NCBI GenBank assembly: GCA_965224575.1
Contig: CBDCZQ010000006.1
Coordinates: 2,480,001-2,544,000, forward strand
DNA length: 64,000 nt
From: QPIN01 sp965224575
GTDB lineage: Bacteria; Pseudomonadota; Gammaproteobacteria; Methylococcales; Methylomonadaceae
Direction: 5' to 3'
Shown piece after piece: positions 60,304-64,000 of the stretch. A program made the translations under genes and the position numbers. How positions within the stretch are numbered: the stretch's first letter is position 1; each line of letters starts with the position of its first letter. The notes beneath the pieces were generated by a model that was not told the origin of the DNA, ran no database searches, and saw only the letters and a program-made list of their open reading frames with translations.

Positions 60304-60749
60304 ATTTCTCTCCTCAATTATTATTAAGATAGGAACAGGTTATTAAACCCCTGTTTTTTATTCTAAATTTAAGTTGGTTTGATAAAAAAGTCTAAAATTA
60401 TAGGTCTTACACTAAGACTTATAATTTTTGGAAAATATATTTTAACCAATTGTTTTTGCTGGTAGAAAACGAGAAAATAACTATTATTGTGATGTTTTTC
60501 AAAAAACAGAAAGTTTTCTTGTGATCTGTATCACAAAAACAAGTTTAAATATACGCAAGATGATGATTTATAGCAATATAAATAGAACTTTATATTTTTA
60601 AATTTACCTAACATAACGAATTAAATAATAAAGGTTTTATATTTTTTACGTGAGAGTGAAAAACAATGAACTAAGCTTAACAAATAAAAAAAACGTTATA
60701 GAATATTCGTTTGTTGGAATAGTGGATGAATTAGCAATAAAATTAAGGT
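60304..60749. other. 446-bp region between ligA and the Gly/His-rich gene
   Basis: It holds the promoter region of the repeat-protein operon with a strong Crp-like site at 60519-60536. I saw no frame, repeat family or RNA gene. Confidence 0.6.
60519..60536. promoter_or_regulatory. Crp-type binding site candidate 3
   Basis: TTGTGATCTGTATCACAA, a near-perfect palindrome matching the classical TGTGA-N6-TCACA Crp pattern on both sides. It lies 216 bp upstream of the Gly/His-repeat gene, reading toward it. Confidence 0.65.
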
Positions 60750-62765
60750 TTAAGTATTGTGGGATAACAGAGCGATTAACTCATCTTCATCAATAATTGG
60801 AATATTTAATTCTTGAGCTTTGGTTAATTTTGATCCTGCTGACTTTCCAGCCACGACACAATCTGTTTTACTTGAAACACTACCAGAAACCTTGGCACCT
60901 AGTGCTTGAAGTGACGCTTTGGCATCATTTCTTTTCAATTGTTGTAAAGTACCTGTCAAAACATAGGTTTTTCCAGCTAATGGAAGAGTTTGCGTTTCTT
61001 TTGCTTTTATTACAGGCCAATTAACGCCTGCTTTTATCAGAGCATCAATAACTTCTCTATTATGTGCCTGACGGAAGAAATAATTGATATGTTTAGCCAC
61101 AATTTCGCCCACATCATCAACTTCCTGTAGAGCCTCTTCATTTGCCTGTGATACAGCATCCAGAGTTAAAAAATGTTCTGCTAAATTTTTAGCTGTCGCT
61201 TCTCCTGCTTCTCTAATACCTAGAGAAAGTAAAAATTTTGCTAATGTAGTAGATTTGGATTTTGTCAGAGCATTGATCAGGTTTTCAGCCTTTTTAGCTC
61301 CCATTCTTTCTAAAGGGATTAATTGTTGGGCTGTTAAAGTAAACAAATCAGCCGGGTTATTAATTAATGCTTCATCAACTAATAAATCAACTACTTTTTC
61401 GCCTAAGCCATCAACATTCATAGCTTTTCTAGAGGCAAAATATTGAATAGCTTCTTTGCGTTGAGCAGGGCAATATAAGCCACCACTACAACGAGCAATA
61501 GCCTCATCTTCAATTCGTTCAATTTCTGATTGGCAAGCAGGGCAAAGGGTAGGGAAGGTGATATTTTTGTATTGCACATTTTTGCTAGGTAAAGTTCTTA
61601 TTATCTGAGGAATAACATCTGCTGCACGTTTGACCACAACAGTATCACCAATTCTTATACCTAAACGTTCAATTTCATCTTGGTTGTGTAAGCTGGCACG
61701 GCTAATGGTAACGCCTCCGACAAAAACGGGTTCAAGTATTGCTACTGGGGTAATAGCGCCTGTTCGCCCAACCTGAAACTCAACATTAAGTAAAACAGTT
61801 TGTTCTTCTTGGGCGGGGAATTTATGTGCTGTAGCCCAGCGTGGAGCGCGTGAAATAAAGCCCGCTTGTTCTTGAAGTGCGATATCATCAATTTTATAAA
61901 CAACCCCATCTATTTCATAAAGAAGTGAATTACGTTTTTGTAAAATAGATTGGTAATAATTTAAGCAACCATCGGCATCAGATTTTAGAAAAATTTCTTC
62001 ACTAACAGGGAGTCCCCATTTTTTTAATATTAATAATCTTTGGTAATGGCTATTAGCTAACGTGTGGTTTGAAAGTAAGCCTATGCCATAGCTATAAAAA
62101 GCGAGGGGTCGTTTAGCTGTTATTTTAGAGTCAAGTTGACGTAAGCTACCTGCTGCAGCATTTCGGGGGTTGGCAAAACCTTTTTCACCTTTTTCTTGGG
62201 CTATTTTATTGTAATTATTGAAGGCAGCAATGGGCATTACAACTTCGCCTCTAATCTCTATGGTTTCGGGAATATTTTGACCTTTTAAAGTGTGAGGGAT
62301 ATTTTTGATGGTTTTTATATTATGAGTAACATCTTCACCAATATTTCCATCGCCTCTTGTTGCTGCTCTAGCTAAAGTTCCTTTTTCATAAAGTAAACTA
62401 ATCGCAAGCCCATCAAGTTTTGGTTCAACACAAAATAGAAGTTCTTTAGGGTTGTCTAAGCGATTAGTTAAGCGAGTGATAAAACCGGATAATTCTTCTT
62501 TAGAGAAAACATTACCTAGAGAAAGCATAGGGACTTCATGATTAACTTTAGTAAACGCTGTTAAAACCTCTCCTCCAACTACTTGAGAAGGGGAGTCTGG
62601 AGTGATTAATTCGGGGTTGTTAGATTCAAGCTGCCTTAATTCTTTAATTAGCCTGTCGTATTCTGCATCAGTGATAGTTGGATTGTCATGGGTATAATAG
62701 TGCGTATTATGCTGGCTGATTAGTTCACGTAATTTTAGAATTTTATCCTTATCAGAATTTGCCAT
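60750..62765 (-). CDS. ligA: NAD+-dependent DNA ligase
   Basis: A 671-residue LigA sealing nicks in replication and repair. It has the Ia domain (HNTHYYTHDNPTITDAEYD), the adenylation motif KLDG with K116, an OB fold, a four-cysteine zinc finger (CPAC..CSGGLYCP), helix-hairpin-helix repeats and a C-terminal BRCT domain (LAGKTYVLTGTL and on). The length matches the family. It is divergent from the DUF484-GGDEF gene. Confidence 0.97.
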   Translation of the reverse strand: MANSDKDKILKLRELISQHNTHYYTHDNPTITDAEYDRLIKELRQLESNNPELITPDSPSQVVGGEVLTAFTKVNHEVPMLSLGNVFSKEELSGFITRLTNRLDNPKELLFCVEPKLDGLAISLLYEKGTLARAATRGDGNIGEDVTHNIKTIKNIPHTLKGQNIPETIEIRGEVVMPIAAFNNYNKIAQEKGEKGFANPRNAAAGSLRQLDSKITAKRPLAFYSYGIGLLSNHTLANSHYQRLLILKKWGLPVSEEIFLKSDADGCLNYYQSILQKRNSLLYEIDGVVYKIDDIALQEQAGFISRAPRWATAHKFPAQEEQTVLLNVEFQVGRTGAITPVAILEPVFVGGVTISRASLHNQDEIERLGIRIGDTVVVKRAADVIPQIIRTLPSKNVQYKNITFPTLCPACQSEIERIEDEAIARCSGGLYCPAQRKEAIQYFASRKAMNVDGLGEKVVDLLVDEALINNPADLFTLTAQQLIPLERMGAKKAENLINALTKSKSTTLAKFLLSLGIREAGEATAKNLAEHFLTLDAVSQANEEALQEVDDVGEIVAKHINYFFRQAHNREVIDALIKAGVNWPVIKAKETQTLPLAGKTYVLTGTLQQLKRNDAKASLQALGAKVSGSVSSKTDCVVAGKSAGSKLTKAQELNIPIIDEDELIALLSHNT

Positions 62766-62902
62766 TAACTTTTATTTTTTTAGAACAAGAATTGGGTTAA
62801 TTTTAGCATGATGAAGTTATGCTAAAGTATTAAAAATAGTTGAAAAAATTTGTTTAACTGCTAATATCTAAAGCAATATTATCTATAAATGAGTAGTTTA
62901 GA

Positions 62903-64000
62903 TTGGAAGAAGATATCACAACAGATCTATGTGTATTGCAAAGCCATTTAGATGGAATGCTGGATCGCGTCCAAGAGAATAGTTTGACTTTAAAAAGATT
63001 TCAAGTCTTTGAAATGAAACTGCTCAATCTTGACTCATTACCCGCTATGATTGATCATATGCTAAACGAAACTAAGTCATTCTTTGATCTAGATGCAGTG
63101 AGCTTTTGTTTGATTGATGAGAAGGGTGATATTGCTCGTTTTCTTAATGAGGATAGTTATGATTATCAATCTAAAGATGGGCTTTTATTGCTAGAAGATA
63201 AAGAACTTTTAAAAAGTACTTTTGGCTTATCTTCCAGGCCTTTTTTAGGTGCTTATAAACAGGCAAGTTGTGCCGGATTTTTTCCTGATTTTGTAAGAAA
63301 ACCAGCTTCAGTAGCCATCATACCTTTAAGTAGACGGGGTAAGTATTTTGGATCATTAAATCTGGGGAGTTATACATCAAATAGATTTATAAATAATATG
63401 GCAACGGACTTTATCGAACATATGGTCTCTGTTGTAAGTATTTGTCTGGAGAATAATCTAAATTACGAAATGTTACGTAGAACTAGCCATATTGACACCT
63501 TAACAGGGGTTAATAACAGACGCTTTCTAGAACAAAGAATTGGTGAAGAGATTGATAGAAGCCAGCGGAATGATGATCCATTAAGTTGTTTGTTTTTAGA
63601 TATTGATTACTTTAAATCAATAAACGATACTTATGGACACCAGGCAGGAGACCAGGTTTTAGCGTTAGTTGCAGGAATGATAAAAAAGCAATTAAGAAGT
63701 AACGATGTTTTGGCTCGTTACGGCGGTGAAGAATTTGTTGCCTTGTTATCAACAATTGATGAAGCAAAGGCGGAGGATATTGCTGAAAGAATAAGAAAGT
63801 CTATTAAAGATCTTTCAGTACCTTTTAACAATGATGTTCTTAAAGTTACTATCTCAATAGGCTTGGCTACTTATAAGCCTTGTAGTCTATCTAAGGTAAG
63901 CACATCGGATATTGCTGCTCAATTAATACAGTCATCCGATACTGCGTTATACTCTGCAAAGAAAAAGGGTAGAGATAGAGTTGAAAAAGGAAAGCCAGTT
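62903..64000 (+). CDS. DUF484-type sensor with GGDEF domain, 3'-truncated by window edge
   Basis: The only in-frame starts after the stop at 62894 are a TTG at 62903, a TTG at 62936 and an ATG at 62957; the first is taken because conserved helical sequence begins there. The N-terminal part (LQSHLDGMLDRVQENSLTL, then a GAF-like fold to about residue 185) matches the DUF484 family. The GGDEF domain has LTGVNNRRF, the RSND I-site and RYGGEEF, so it should make cyclic-di-GMP with product inhibition. The frame is open at base 64000. Confidence 0.85.
   Translation, partial: MEEDITTDLCVLQSHLDGMLDRVQENSLTLKRFQVFEMKLLNLDSLPAMIDHMLNETKSFFDLDAVSFCLIDEKGDIARFLNEDSYDYQSKDGLLLLEDKELLKSTFGLSSRPFLGAYKQASCAGFFPDFVRKPASVAIIPLSRRGKYFGSLNLGSYTSNRFINNMATDFIEHMVSVVSICLENNLNYEMLRRTSHIDTLTGVNNRRFLEQRIGEEIDRSQRNDDPLSCLFLDIDYFKSINDTYGHQAGDQVLALVAGMIKKQLRSNDVLARYGGEEFVALLSTIDEAKAEDIAERIRKSIKDLSVPFNNDVLKVTISIGLATYKPCSLSKVSTSDIAAQLIQSSDTALYSAKKKGRDRVEKGKPV

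Noticed and set aside
59610..60317. Three long overlapping frames on the minus strand and one on the plus strand in the repeat region
   Set aside because: A 33-bp repeat without stops opens every frame. Only 59581-60303 minus has a strong ribosome site at its start and sensible non-repeat ends.

Overview
The window is AT-rich DNA (I estimate 35-38% G+C by eye) from a gammaproteobacterium. The evidence is the gene order yebC-ruvC-ruvA-ruvB-ybgC-tolQ-tolR-tolA-tolB-pal-cpoB, with serA-serB before it and queE-queC after it, plus rppH and ligA. A PEP-CTERM-like (VPLP-type) sorting tail, a Sco-cytochrome c fusion, a large multicopper oxidase and a MauG-type dihaem protein fit an aerobic, respiration-rich lineage such as the Methylococcales or Thiotrichales. 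The sequence alone does not fix the genus.

Layout. 1-4715: 5'-truncated multicopper oxidase, Sco-cytochrome c fusion and DsbA-like oxidoreductase. 4844-9341: signalling block (CheY-like regulator, receiver-GGDEF-EAL protein, membrane histidine kinase). 9376-10405: two small envelope genes. 10698-13704: serA, serB, yebC. 13917-22637: RuvABC resolvasome, Tol-Pal envelope system and preQ0 synthesis, mostly joined by ATGA or 1-8 bp overlaps. 22638-23120: two MITE-like repeats. 23121-24509: a chemoreceptor-like helical protein and an ODP-type diiron protein, a possible oxygen sensor. 24612: tRNA-Lys(UUU).

24643-38601 is a complete-looking integrated element of about 14 kb bounded by 49-bp direct repeats of the tRNA 3' half. 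It carries an integrase, an Ash/Icd-like ORF over a C4-like structured RNA, an AlpA-type activator, a CHC2 zinc protein and D5-type helicase, an origin-like set of inverted and iterated repeats, a DEAH helicase, an S49 protease, a DUF1441/Nu1-type small terminase, a short tape-measure-like protein and an Xre/RES toxin-antitoxin pair. No major capsid, portal or large terminase was recognised, so it reads as a phage satellite (P4/PICI-like) rather than a full prophage. An IS lies about 200 bp beyond its right end.

40805-48244: minus-strand exported proteins (DUF302, dihaem peroxidase/MauG-like, CHRD with PEP-CTERM-like tail, beta-propeller, beta-helix) beside a Crp/Fnr regulator, with candidate Crp-type sites in two upstream regions. 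48999-53852: VTT-flavoprotein fusion, HAD phosphatase, rppH and a DUF922 protease-like protein, separated by repeats. 53918-60303: a minus-strand cluster with a Gly/His-rich protein of about 17 copies of an 11-residue repeat, a type I secretion ATPase, its adaptor, and a fusion of an APH-like kinase with an HPr-kinase-like domain. 60750-64000: ligA and a 3'-truncated DUF484-GGDEF gene.

The two most unusual assemblies are the satellite (including a RES toxin whose only plausible start is AUA at an ATAA junction) and the Gly/His-repeat, type I secretion and dual-kinase cluster. Several dispersed palindromic repeat families sit between core genes.
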